16,307 bases of DNA, taken from Actinomycetota bacterium. GTDB taxonomy: Bacteria > Actinomycetota > Actinomycetes > Streptosporangiales > Streptosporangiaceae. This document shows positions 8,824 to 14,786 of this stretch, one piece after another. The position numbers and the translations under genes are program-made. The stretch covers positions 32,528-48,834 of the forward strand of contig PMST01000642.1 in the NCBI GenBank assembly GCA_003168295.1. Reading direction: 5' to 3'. The stretch's first letter is position 1, and each line of letters opens with the position of its first letter. Below the pieces are notes generated by a model. That model did no database searches and had not been told where the DNA came from. It was given only the letters and a program-made list of their open reading frames with translations.

Positions 8824-9378
8824 TTAAATGCCCCACGGCATCGCGATCGAGCCGGGGGCGGTCGAGGCGACGGTAAAGACCTGGACCTGAGCGGCCGGCC
8901 CGGCGGTCAGGATTACCTCATAGACGGCCAGGGACTTGGTGACCTGGGTGGGAGCATCGGCGAGATGCAGGAACAGGGCGCCGCCTGCCTGCGAGATGAC
9001 CGCATTAAGCGGCGGCTGCTGAGGAGTAAAGGCGCAGAAGTACTTCTGCACGCCAGCGGCGTACTGATAGACCCCGAAATTGAGGGTCACGGCCGTGCTG
9101 GCGGTCTGCTGGCTCAGGATCTGCTCGAGCACGCCCCGGTTGTCAGCGGAGACAAAGAAGGTGAAGGATACCGGCGCCTGGATGGTTTCCTCCCACTGGA
9201 CCTGCGTGAGCACGCCGACCGCGGGCGTGCTCGCGTTCGTGACCGGATCGGTGACGGTCAGGTCCGCCTTAAGGGTGGTGCCGCAGATGGTGGCCGCGGT
9301 CAGGGAGCCGACGGAGTCATGAGAACCGGGCGTGAAAGTAAAGCCTTGGGCAGTATCGAGGGCATAAGACAGCGTCAC
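8824..9378 (-). CDS. Uncharacterised low-charge, beta-type protein
   Basis: A 184-aa protein I do not recognise. Composition is unusual: rich in Thr, Ala, Val, Gln and Ser with only four Lys/Arg residues in the whole chain, about ten acidic residues and two cysteines (in TICGTT and YFCAFTP). Alternating polar/hydrophobic runs such as VSFTFFVSAD, TAVTLNFGVYQY and KSLAVYEVILTAG suggest a beta-sandwich or barrel. No signal peptide, membrane helix or catalytic motif is seen. GTG 9378 is chosen because AAAGGAG sits 7 bases upstream; an in-frame ATG 21 codons earlier encodes an Arg/His-containing segment unlike the rest. GC content by eye (about 60% in sampled lines) is lower than in flanking genes, partly an amino-acid effect. 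It precedes the crotonase gene in the same direction with a 29-bp gap. Confidence 0.8.
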   Translation of the reverse strand: MTLSYALDTAQGFTFTPGSHDSVGSLTAATICGTTLKADLTVTDPVTNASTPAVGVLTQVQWEETIQAPVSFTFFVSADNRGVLEQILSQQTASTAVTLNFGVYQYAAGVQKYFCAFTPQQPPLNAVISQAGGALFLHLADAPTQVTKSLAVYEVILTAGPAAQVQVFTVASTAPGSIAMPWGI

Positions 9379-9648
9379 GTGCGAACTCCTTTGGTCGTTC
9401 GCGGGCCAGCCGGTGCCACCAGCCGCATGACTTGTCCGCACCGCTCCGCTCTATCGTCGACCCGATCCTACGGCTCCTGGCCGCAAATCAGCGCTAATGA
9501 CCGGCAGGGACTTTGCCGCGGCCCGACCCCAAGGCACGGATGCCGTGACCGTCAATGCCGTCCGTGGCATGCTTGCGACTGCGACAATCCTGCTGGTACT
9601 CCCGGCCGCGATCGGCGCTGGCGGACCGATGAGGGGAGCGGGCGCGCG
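9379..9648. other. Divergent intergenic region, 270 bp
   Basis: Longest gap in the window, between the unknown-protein gene (-) and the methyltransferase gene (+). It holds the ribosome site at 9386-9392, a -10-like TAGGAT on the minus strand at 9470-9465 without a convincing -35, and an ATGCC/GGCAT inverted repeat at 9555-9570 inside an area with repeated ATGCCGT (9540-9546, 9555-9561). No promoter of good quality and no RNA gene could be supported on either strand. Confidence 0.4.
9386..9392 (-). promoter_or_regulatory. Ribosome binding site fixing the GTG start of the unknown protein
   Basis: AAAGGAG on the minus strand, seven bases ahead of GTG 9378. It supports this non-ATG start over the more upstream ATG at 9441. 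Confidence 0.75.
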
Positions 9649-10464
9649 ATGGACATGTCCCGGAGCGAAGGTTTCAGCCAGGCGTCGATCCCTGAAGGTT
9701 ATGAGAGGTTCCTGCTGCACCAGCTGTTCGAGCCGTGGGCCCGGGTGCTTGTCGGCCAGGCGCATCTGCAGCCCGGATGGTCGGTGCTTGACGTGGCCAG
9801 CGGGCTGGGCCCGGTGGCCAGGGAAGCCGCGGCGGCGGTCGGGCCGTCCGGGCGACTGGTGGCCAGCGACATCAGCGAACCGATGCTGGCCCTGGCCGCC
9901 GCCCGGCCGCTGCCGGCCGGATCGGCGCCGATCGAGTTCATGCCGGGTCCGGCGTCGGCGATTCCCGCCCCGGACGACACCTTCGATGCGGTGCTGTGCC
10001 AGCACGGACTGCAGTTCTTTGCCGACCGGGCGGCGGCGATCCGGGAGATGCACCGGGTCGCGCTGCCGGACGGCGTGGTGGTGCTGTCCACCTGGGCCGC
10101 CGAACGACCGCTCGGCCTGTTCGGCCCGATGGGCGAGACCCTGCAGGAGCTCGGCGTGGCCGAGCCCTTCCCCCGGGCGTTTGATCCGGGTAGCTACCGC
10201 ATGAGCGCCGCCGAGCTGACCGGCCTGCTGCGGACCGCAGGCTGGCGCGGCGTCCAGGTGCAGACCATCGAGCTGGACGCCAGCTGGGCCAGCGCGGAAA
10301 CCGCCGCCAGCACGCTGCTCGGCACCCCTTTCGGTCCGGTCGTGTCGGCTCTTCCCGGGGACGCCCAGGATCAGGTCCACAACCGCCTGATCACCAAGCT
10401 GGGCGGATCCGCCGGCCGCGTCACCGTGCGGACCGTGAGCAACATCGCCCGTGGCGTCAAGTAA
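9649..10464 (+). CDS. Class I SAM-dependent methyltransferase (UbiE/type 11-like)
   Basis: A 271-aa Rossmann-fold methyltransferase using S-adenosylmethionine; the acceptor is unknown. Motif I is VLDVASGLGPVAREAA (residues 46-61, normally VLDxGxGxG, here with Ala50-Ser51 replacing one glycine). The acidic ribose-binding residue is Asp74 in VASDIS, motif II/post-II is DAVLCQHGLQFF (113-124), and VALPDGVVVLSTW (137-149) is the motif III strand. The C-terminal 100 residues form a variable substrate cap. This pattern fits small-molecule (quinone, lipid or secondary-metabolite) methyltransferases. ATG 9649 has a GAGGGGAG site about 10 bases upstream; a second ATG two codons on is possible. The open frame extends far upstream (to 8965), but that part overlaps the opposite-strand gene and has no methyltransferase features. 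Stands alone, convergent with the PhyH-type dioxygenase. Confidence 0.88.
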   Translation: MDMSRSEGFSQASIPEGYERFLLHQLFEPWARVLVGQAHLQPGWSVLDVASGLGPVAREAAAAVGPSGRLVASDISEPMLALAAARPLPAGSAPIEFMPGPASAIPAPDDTFDAVLCQHGLQFFADRAAAIREMHRVALPDGVVVLSTWAAERPLGLFGPMGETLQELGVAEPFPRAFDPGSYRMSAAELTGLLRTAGWRGVQVQTIELDASWASAETAASTLLGTPFGPVVSALPGDAQDQVHNRLITKLGGSAGRVTVRTVSNIARGVK

Positions 10465-10493
10465 GCGGGCTCAGGTCAGGCTAGCCAGCCCGC
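10465..10493. terminator. Inverted repeat between convergent genes
   Basis: GCGGGCT (10465-10471) and AGCCCGC (10487-10493) make a perfect 7-bp stem directly after the methyltransferase stop and 12 bp before the stop of the dioxygenase. The 15-base loop contains the small palindrome GGCTAGCC. No T-run. Likely a shared bidirectional terminator. Confidence 0.45.
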
Positions 10494-10505
10494 GTGGTGC
10501 AAGGT

Positions 10506-11444
10506 TCAGTGCACGGCTGCGGGCGGCGGCCGCCAGTGCTTCCAGCCAGGGTCCACGGCGATCAGCCTCGAGGGCCCCGGCGGGACGCCCACCAGCTGCG
10601 CCCTGGGGTATAGCGTCAGCCCGGCCGGAACAGGCTCCCACCATCGCGCACGCCGGAACAACCTGCTGAACATCTCGGGCGTCCGGGAATCTTGGGTCAC
10701 TTGGGGCAGGTCCGCCGCGGAAGCCCGGGGGCCGAGGATGAGCTCGGCCGGGACCGGCTGGTCCGGCCGCTGCCAGCGGAAGTCGCCGGAGATCCGCAGC
10801 GCCGAGCCGTGGTTGGGCAGCGCGGCGTGCGGGGTCAGGCAGTGGAAGATGATCGCGTCACCCGGCTCGTAGCTGGTGGTCGCCCAGCCGCGTTCGGCCG
10901 GGCTGAGCGGGCGCGGGCGCCTCGGCGGGCCGAGATGACCGCCGGGCTGAACCGCCAGGCCGCCGAGCCGGACCGGGATCTCCATCAGCGGGATCCAGCT
11001 GGTCAGCATGTCCTGGACGCCGGATACCCCGTAGTCGTAGTGGACGTACCGGCCGCGCGGACGGGCCTGCGGCCGTTCCGGGTACACGGCGCGCAGCACC
11101 TTCGCCGGGTAGGAGAACGCTCCTGGCCCGAGAACGTGGCGGATGACCTGCCGCAGCGCCGTCAGGTACGGAATCTGGTTGAAGGCGGGGCCGAACATGG
11201 CGGCGCGGAACGCCGGGTCGGCGAGCGCGTCCATCGAGTTGACCGCGCGCGGTTGAATCGAGGGTATCGCTCGGTCGTCCACCCACCCGCCGGCGTGCAA
11301 CTCCTCCAGGACGGCCTGGCCGATCGCCCTGATCTGGCCGGCCGGCAGCAGGCCGCGGAAGAACAAGTACCCGTCCTCGGCCAGGCGGCGGCGCAGCCCG
11401 CCGGCGTCACCGATCAAGCCGCCCGAGTCGGCCAGCTCATCCAC
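10506..11444 (-). CDS. Phytanoyl-CoA dioxygenase (PhyH)-family Fe(II)/2-oxoglutarate oxygenase
   Basis: A 312-aa PhyH-type non-haem iron oxygenase that would hydroxylate a substrate while decarboxylating 2-oxoglutarate. The N-terminal LAEDGYLFFRGLLP (residues 21-34) is the usual PhyH opening. The metal triad is visible: His135 and Asp137 in VHYDYG, and distal His206 in HCLTPHAALPN; Arg217 in LRISGDFRWQ is the expected 2-oxoglutarate salt-bridge residue. The WIPLMEIPVRLGGLAVQPGGH segment is the typical core strand. Family members act on fatty acyl-CoAs, ectoine, halogenation substrates and many secondary metabolites, so the substrate is open. The start is GTG 11444; there is no Shine-Dalgarno, but TATGGT lies six bases before the GTG, suggesting a leaderless message. 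It sits 82 bp downstream of chaB on the same strand but probably has its own start. Confidence 0.88.
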   Translation of the reverse strand: MDELADSGGLIGDAGGLRRRLAEDGYLFFRGLLPAGQIRAIGQAVLEELHAGGWVDDRAIPSIQPRAVNSMDALADPAFRAAMFGPAFNQIPYLTALRQVIRHVLGPGAFSYPAKVLRAVYPERPQARPRGRYVHYDYGVSGVQDMLTSWIPLMEIPVRLGGLAVQPGGHLGPPRRPRPLSPAERGWATTSYEPGDAIIFHCLTPHAALPNHGSALRISGDFRWQRPDQPVPAELILGPRASAADLPQVTQDSRTPEMFSRLFRRARWWEPVPAGLTLYPRAQLVGVPPGPSRLIAVDPGWKHWRPPPAAVH

Positions 11445-11450
11445 ACGCTC

Positions 11451-11456
11451 ACCATA
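11451..11456 (-). promoter_or_regulatory. Candidate -10 element for leaderless PhyH-type transcript
   Basis: TATGGT on the minus strand (fits TANNNT), with six bases between it and GTG 11444. This is the spacing expected when transcription starts on the first base of the start codon, as is common in Actinomycetota. No good -35 is seen 16-18 bp upstream. Confidence 0.4.
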
Positions 11457-11526
11457 AGCACAGGCGGACAGCGCCTAGGACATCTCACAGCGAGCTCTCA
11501 TCGCCATCTGAACTCAGCCCGCGGTT

Positions 11527-11766
11527 CTACCCGGCCATCGTGGCCGGCCCCGGGTCGGCCTTCGGGATCCACTGGTCGCCCCTCTTCTCGAACTTCTTCT
11601 TGAGCTCCGTGTAAGCCTGCCGGGACGCCTGGTCCCCCTCGCCGTGGGCCTGCACGGCGCTGTCGTGCGCCTTGATGAACGCCTCCTGGGCTTCCTTCGA
11701 CGAGCGCCGCAGTGTGCCCGGCAGCTTCTCGCCGCCCGGCAGGCCGCTCCTTGTGGACCTCGGCAT
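11527..11766 (-). CDS. chaB: ChaB family protein
   Basis: A 79-aa basic, helical cytosolic protein. The pattern LPGTLRRSSKEAQEAFIKAHDSAVQAHGE... followed by AYTELKKKFEKRGDQWIPK is the ChaB domain almost in full (about residues 14-70). ChaB was named as a putative regulator of the ChaA cation/proton antiporter in Escherichia coli, but its biochemical function remains unsettled and actinobacterial copies are usually without chaA. ATG 11766 follows a very strong GGGGAGGGG ribosome site by five bases. The Ala/Pro-rich tail (ADPGPATMAG) is dispensable-looking. It is divergent from the GH15 gene, and the gap between them holds a pair of direct repeats. Confidence 0.85.
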   Translation of the reverse strand: MPRSTRSGLPGGEKLPGTLRRSSKEAQEAFIKAHDSAVQAHGEGDQASRQAYTELKKKFEKRGDQWIPKADPGPATMAG

Positions 11767-11843
11767 CGTTACCCCTCCCCTTGGTGGAAGTTCAGGTCAT
11801 GATTCCTTTCGCTTCCGTTCATGTGCCCGAGCTGACTACCCGG

Positions 11844-11888
11844 GGTGACTTGGGCTACACCACATTGAGGTGAGACCTGGGCTACACC
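11844..11888. repeat. Pair of imperfect direct repeats in the chaB/GH15 divergent gap
   Basis: TGGGCTACACC occurs exactly at 11851-11861 and again at 11878-11888, 27 bp start to start. Each copy is preceded by GGTGA (11844 and 11869), so the units read GGTGA-CT-TGGGCTACACC and GGTGA-GACC-TGGGCTACACC, each with GGTG/CACC ends. The placement in a divergent gap, 39-83 bp before the GH15 start, fits a two-site operator. Binding protein unknown. Confidence 0.45.
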
Positions 11889-11908
11889 GCCCGCATGTGC
11901 GGGGGCGG
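11887..11908 (+). other. Imperfect hairpin in the GH15 leader
   Basis: CCGCCCGCA (11887-11895) and TGCGGGGGCGG (11898-11908) can pair as a six-base stem plus a three-base outer stem with two bulged G. It lies 19 bases before the ATG at 11927, next to the ribosome site, so it might affect translation, but GC-rich leaders form such pairs easily. Confidence 0.25.
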
Positions 11909-11926
11909 CCCGGGTAGGTGGGCGCC

Positions 11927-13726
11927 ATGATCAAGGACCCGACGGGCGCGGACACGCTCGCGCGTACAGATGGTTTCGCTCCGATCGAGTCCTACGGGGT
12001 CATCGGGGACGGCGAATCGGTGGCCCTGGTCGGCCGCGACGGCGCCATCGACTGGTGGGCCGTTCCGGCGATCGACTCACCGCCATTGTTCGCGGCCCTG
12101 CTCGACCCGAGGGACGGCGGCTGTTTCACCCTGGAACCGACCGTGCCTTACGAGGTCAAGCGACGTTACCTGCCTGGCACCAACGTTCTTGAGACCACGT
12201 TCAGCACCGACGACGGAACGGTGCGGGTGATCGATTCGCTCAACCAGAGCGCGAGCGGCCTGCTGCCGTGGGCCGAACTTGCCCGCGATATCCGCGCTGA
12301 GGACGGCCGGGTGCCGATGCGCTGGCGGATCGCGCCCGGCACGCTGTTTCACCAGGTCCGGCCGTGGGCCAGGTTCCGCGAGGTGCCACTGCTGCACGCC
12401 GGTGACCTGATGATGGCCATCGTGGCCGAAAGAACCGGCAAGGCCCAGCTCGAGCTCGGCGCCTTCAGCGGCGAGTTCGTCGCCAAGGCGGGCCAGGACG
12501 CGCTGCTCACGCTCATCGTTGCGGATCACGCGCCGCTCGTCGTCCCTTCCGTGGCGGAGGTGCGCCAGCGGCGGGAGGCGACCGAGGTCGCCTGGCGCGA
12601 ATGGTGCGACACGGTGCCCTACCACGGCGAGGACCGTGCGGTTGTGCTCCGCAGCATGCTGGCGCTCAAGCTCCTCACCTACGCGCCGACAGGCGCCATG
12701 GCGGCCGCCGCCACTACCTCGCTGCCCGAGCAGATCGGCGGCGAGCGCAACTACGACTACAGGTACGGCTGGATCCGCGATACCTCCTTCGTCCTCGACT
12801 CCTTCATTCAGCTCGGCCTGACCCAGGAAGTGCAGGGCACGCTGTCCTGGATGCTGCATTGCATTTCCGCGACCGCCCCGGTGATCCACCCCTTTTACGG
12901 CCTGCACGGGCATGTTCCCGATGAGGAGACCGAGTTGCAGCTGCGCGGTTACCGCGACTGCCGCCCCGCCCGGGGCGGCAACCGTGCCGTCGACCAGCCG
13001 CAGTTGGGGTGCTACGGTGACTTGCTCGAGTGCGTGTGGCTCGCCGTTGACCGGGCGGGGGCCCATCTGGACCCGGCCAGCGCCGACCTGCTCGACGGGC
13101 TGGGCAACCACGTGTGCGACATCTGGACCGAGCCGGACTGCGGGATCTGGGAGCTTGCGGAACGGCAGCACAACACGTGGTCCAAGGTCGGCTGCTGGGT
13201 CGCGCTCGACCGTCTGATCAGGCTGTCGGAGCGAGGCCAGGTTTCCGACCGGGACGTGGACCGGTGGAAGGCCGAACAGCAGGCCATCCGCGCGTGGATT
13301 GAGGAGAACTGCTGGTCGCAGGCCAAGCGCAGCTACGTCAGCCACGCCGGGTCCGACAAGCTCGACGCCTCGCTGCTGCTGCTCGCGCGCTCTGGCTTCA
13401 CCGGCGGCAAGGACCGGCGGTTCACCCAGACGATCAGGGCGATCCGCGCCGAGCTCGGCGAAGGCCCGCTGCTCTACCGCTTCAGCGGCGCGGACAAGAT
13501 CGAGGGCACCTTCGTGGCGTGCTCGTTCTGGCTGATCGACGCCCTGGTGCGGAACGGGCACAAGCCCGCGGCCAGGAAGCTGTGGCGTGAGCTCACCGCT
13601 TACACCAGCGAGCTCGGCTTGCTGGCCGAGGAGATCGATCCGGACACGGGCGCGTTCCTCGGTAACCTGCCGCAAGGGCTGTCGCACCTGGCCCTGCTGA
13701 ACGCGGCCGCCCTCCTGGACACCTAG
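11927..13726 (+). CDS. Glycoside hydrolase family 15 (glucoamylase/trehalase type)
   Basis: A 599-aa GH15 enzyme that would invert alpha-glucosidic bonds, releasing glucose from trehalose or alpha-glucans. N-terminal domain: IESYGVIGDGESVALVGRDGAIDWW (residues 20-44) is the standard GH15 opening. The (alpha/alpha)6 catalytic domain carries NYDYRYGWIRD (275-285), DCGIWE with the general-acid candidate Glu409, WSKVGCWVALDR (418-429), and LLAEEIDPDTGAFLGNLPQGLSH (565-587) with the base candidate Glu568/569. All key motifs are intact and the length is normal. No signal peptide, so cytosolic; actinobacterial GH15 trehalases have this form, but specificity cannot be read from motifs. ATG 11927 with AGGTGG is preferred; a GTG three codons earlier is possible. 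It is followed by two hairpins and then the DUF2795 gene. Confidence 0.92.
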   Translation: MIKDPTGADTLARTDGFAPIESYGVIGDGESVALVGRDGAIDWWAVPAIDSPPLFAALLDPRDGGCFTLEPTVPYEVKRRYLPGTNVLETTFSTDDGTVRVIDSLNQSASGLLPWAELARDIRAEDGRVPMRWRIAPGTLFHQVRPWARFREVPLLHAGDLMMAIVAERTGKAQLELGAFSGEFVAKAGQDALLTLIVADHAPLVVPSVAEVRQRREATEVAWREWCDTVPYHGEDRAVVLRSMLALKLLTYAPTGAMAAAATTSLPEQIGGERNYDYRYGWIRDTSFVLDSFIQLGLTQEVQGTLSWMLHCISATAPVIHPFYGLHGHVPDEETELQLRGYRDCRPARGGNRAVDQPQLGCYGDLLECVWLAVDRAGAHLDPASADLLDGLGNHVCDIWTEPDCGIWELAERQHNTWSKVGCWVALDRLIRLSERGQVSDRDVDRWKAEQQAIRAWIEENCWSQAKRSYVSHAGSDKLDASLLLLARSGFTGGKDRRFTQTIRAIRAELGEGPLLYRFSGADKIEGTFVACSFWLIDALVRNGHKPAARKLWRELTAYTSELGLLAEEIDPDTGAFLGNLPQGLSHLALLNAAALLDT

Positions 13727-13747
13727 CGGCGCGTGTTTCTCCGTGCG

Positions 13748-13771
13748 GGACGCGGTTTGCGAACGCGGTCC
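13748..13771 (+). terminator. First hairpin after the GH15 gene
   Basis: GGACGCG (13748-13754) pairs with CGCGGTCC (13764-13771) as a 7-bp stem with one bulged G and a 9-base loop, 22 bp after the GH15 stop. No T-run. Confidence 0.4.
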
Positions 13772-13783
13772 GGGGGAAGCGAG

Positions 13784-13810
13784 CTGGGCCTGACAGATAC
13801 TCAGGCCTGG
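13784..13810 (+). terminator. Second, longer hairpin after the GH15 gene
   Basis: CTGGGCCTGA (13784-13793) pairs with TCAGGCCTGG (13801-13810) over 10 bp, eight Watson-Crick and two G-U, with a 7-base loop. It lies 58 bp after the GH15 stop and 57 bp before the DUF2795 start, so it is either the GH15 terminator or a leader element of the small gene. No T-run follows. Confidence 0.5.
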
Positions 13811-13866
13811 AAGAACGTGCAGGTCGAGGATATCGAGGGTTGGGGCGGACGAGGAAGGAGCACGCG

Positions 13867-14049
13867 ATGAGGCTGGCCGACTTCGTCAGGGTGCAGAAGT
13901 TTCTTGGCGGTATCAAGTACCCGGCGACCAAGAGACAGCTCATCGACTATGCCCGCGGTAACGCCGCTGACGACGACGCGCTTGCTACCTTGCGGGACAT
14001 TCCCGAGCGCGAGTACAGCGGCCCGGATGAGGTCAGCCAGGCCGCCTGA
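13867..14049 (+). CDS. DUF2795 small protein
   Basis: A 60-aa soluble protein matching the DUF2795 pattern: an opening hydrophobic/basic helix (ADFVRVQKFLGGIKYPATKR), QLIDYARGNAADDDALATLRDIPEREYSGPDEV. Function is unknown in the family; members are small, often in multiple copies in actinobacteria. ATG 13867 was chosen because GGAAGGAG (13853-13860) precedes it by six bases; a TTG nine codons upstream opens the same frame but has no ribosome site. It is separated from the GH15 gene by 140 bp with two hairpins, so it probably has its own transcript, and is convergent with the DUF1275 gene with a 37-bp gap. Confidence 0.85.
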   Translation: MRLADFVRVQKFLGGIKYPATKRQLIDYARGNAADDDALATLRDIPEREYSGPDEVSQAA

Positions 14050-14086
14050 GACCGACGGGCCGGGGCCTGGAGGGGGATCTGAGGGT

Positions 14087-14782
14087 TCAGGCGGCCGGCG
14101 CGAGTGAGCCAAGCAAAACACAGACCTGCGGAACGAGGACGGCCACCGGCACCCACGAAGGCGACTGCGTGGCCGCCAGGGAGCCGAAGATCGCGCCGAC
14201 CACCAACGCGAGGATGACGCCCACGCTGCGTTGCCACTCCTCTGGCAGGCGCCAGGTCGCCAGCGCGGCGAACAGGCTGGTCAGGGTACTGGTGAGGTAG
14301 GTGGAAGACATCTGGCCGAGGCGGCGCACGGCCGCGGTCTGCACCCCCATCGCGGCCGCCGCGAGCACCAGCAGGACCATCCGGGTCGCGGTGCCGCGGT
14401 GTGAACCGGAGACAAGCCATCCGGCGCTGAACACGATCAGGATGCCCAGCTCGACGGCCAGGGTGACGGTGACCCGGCGCGGCCAGACGGGCTGGCCGCG
14501 TTCGGCGGTCCCGGCGAAGAAGGTGCCCAGCACGACACCGGCCGCGTAACCTGCCAGCGTCAGCCCGCCGTTGGCGGCCAGGCCGCCGTTCTTCTCGCCG
14601 ACGGCGATGCCGAGCAGCGCCAGGTTTCCGGTGATGACGCTGCTGAACACCCTGCCCAGCCGGAGAAAGCACACCGCGTCCAGCGCGCCCGTGCACAGCG
14701 TCAAGATGACGACCAGCACATCCCGGTGACGCGTCCCGCGCGGCGTCAGGTAAGCCCTTTTCAACAAATCGCTTCTTTGCAC
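14087..14782 (-). CDS. DUF1275 (YoaK-type) membrane protein
   Basis: A 231-aa integral membrane protein of the YoaK/DUF1275 family with about six hydrophobic helices. Hallmarks include LTLCTGALDAVCFLRLGRVFSSVITGNLALLG (residues 27-58), AAAMGVQTAAVRRLG (136-150) and the STYLTSTLTSL repeat-like segment (160-170), which echoes the earlier VITGNL. Transported substrate and function are not established. The start is GTG 14782, four bases after the stop of the upstream proton-channel subunit; no Shine-Dalgarno is seen, so translation is probably coupled to that gene. The family assignment is good, but the operon link to the antiporter subunit is inference from spacing. Confidence 0.85.
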   Translation of the reverse strand: MQRSDLLKRAYLTPRGTRHRDVLVVILTLCTGALDAVCFLRLGRVFSSVITGNLALLGIAVGEKNGGLAANGGLTLAGYAAGVVLGTFFAGTAERGQPVWPRRVTVTLAVELGILIVFSAGWLVSGSHRGTATRMVLLVLAAAAMGVQTAAVRRLGQMSSTYLTSTLTSLFAALATWRLPEEWQRSVGVILALVVGAIFGSLAATQSPSWVPVAVLVPQVCVLLGSLAPAA

Positions 14783-14786
14783 GGGA

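Noticed and set aside
8965..9648. Upstream extension of the methyltransferase frame by 228 codons
   Set aside because: It overlaps the unknown minus-strand gene, shows no domain, and the methyltransferase fold starts only after 9649.
9497..10204. Open frame whose first 45 codons encode a hydrophobic stretch (MLATATILLVLPAAIGAGG) upstream of the methyltransferase
   Set aside because: The rest runs out of frame through the methyltransferase as an Arg/Cys/Ser-rich shadow, with no stop after the hydrophobic part and no ribosome site.
12077..13687. 536-aa open frame antisense to the GH15 gene
   Set aside because: Shadow frame produced by GC-rich third positions; no domain, no ribosome site, and the sense frame is a full GH15 enzyme.
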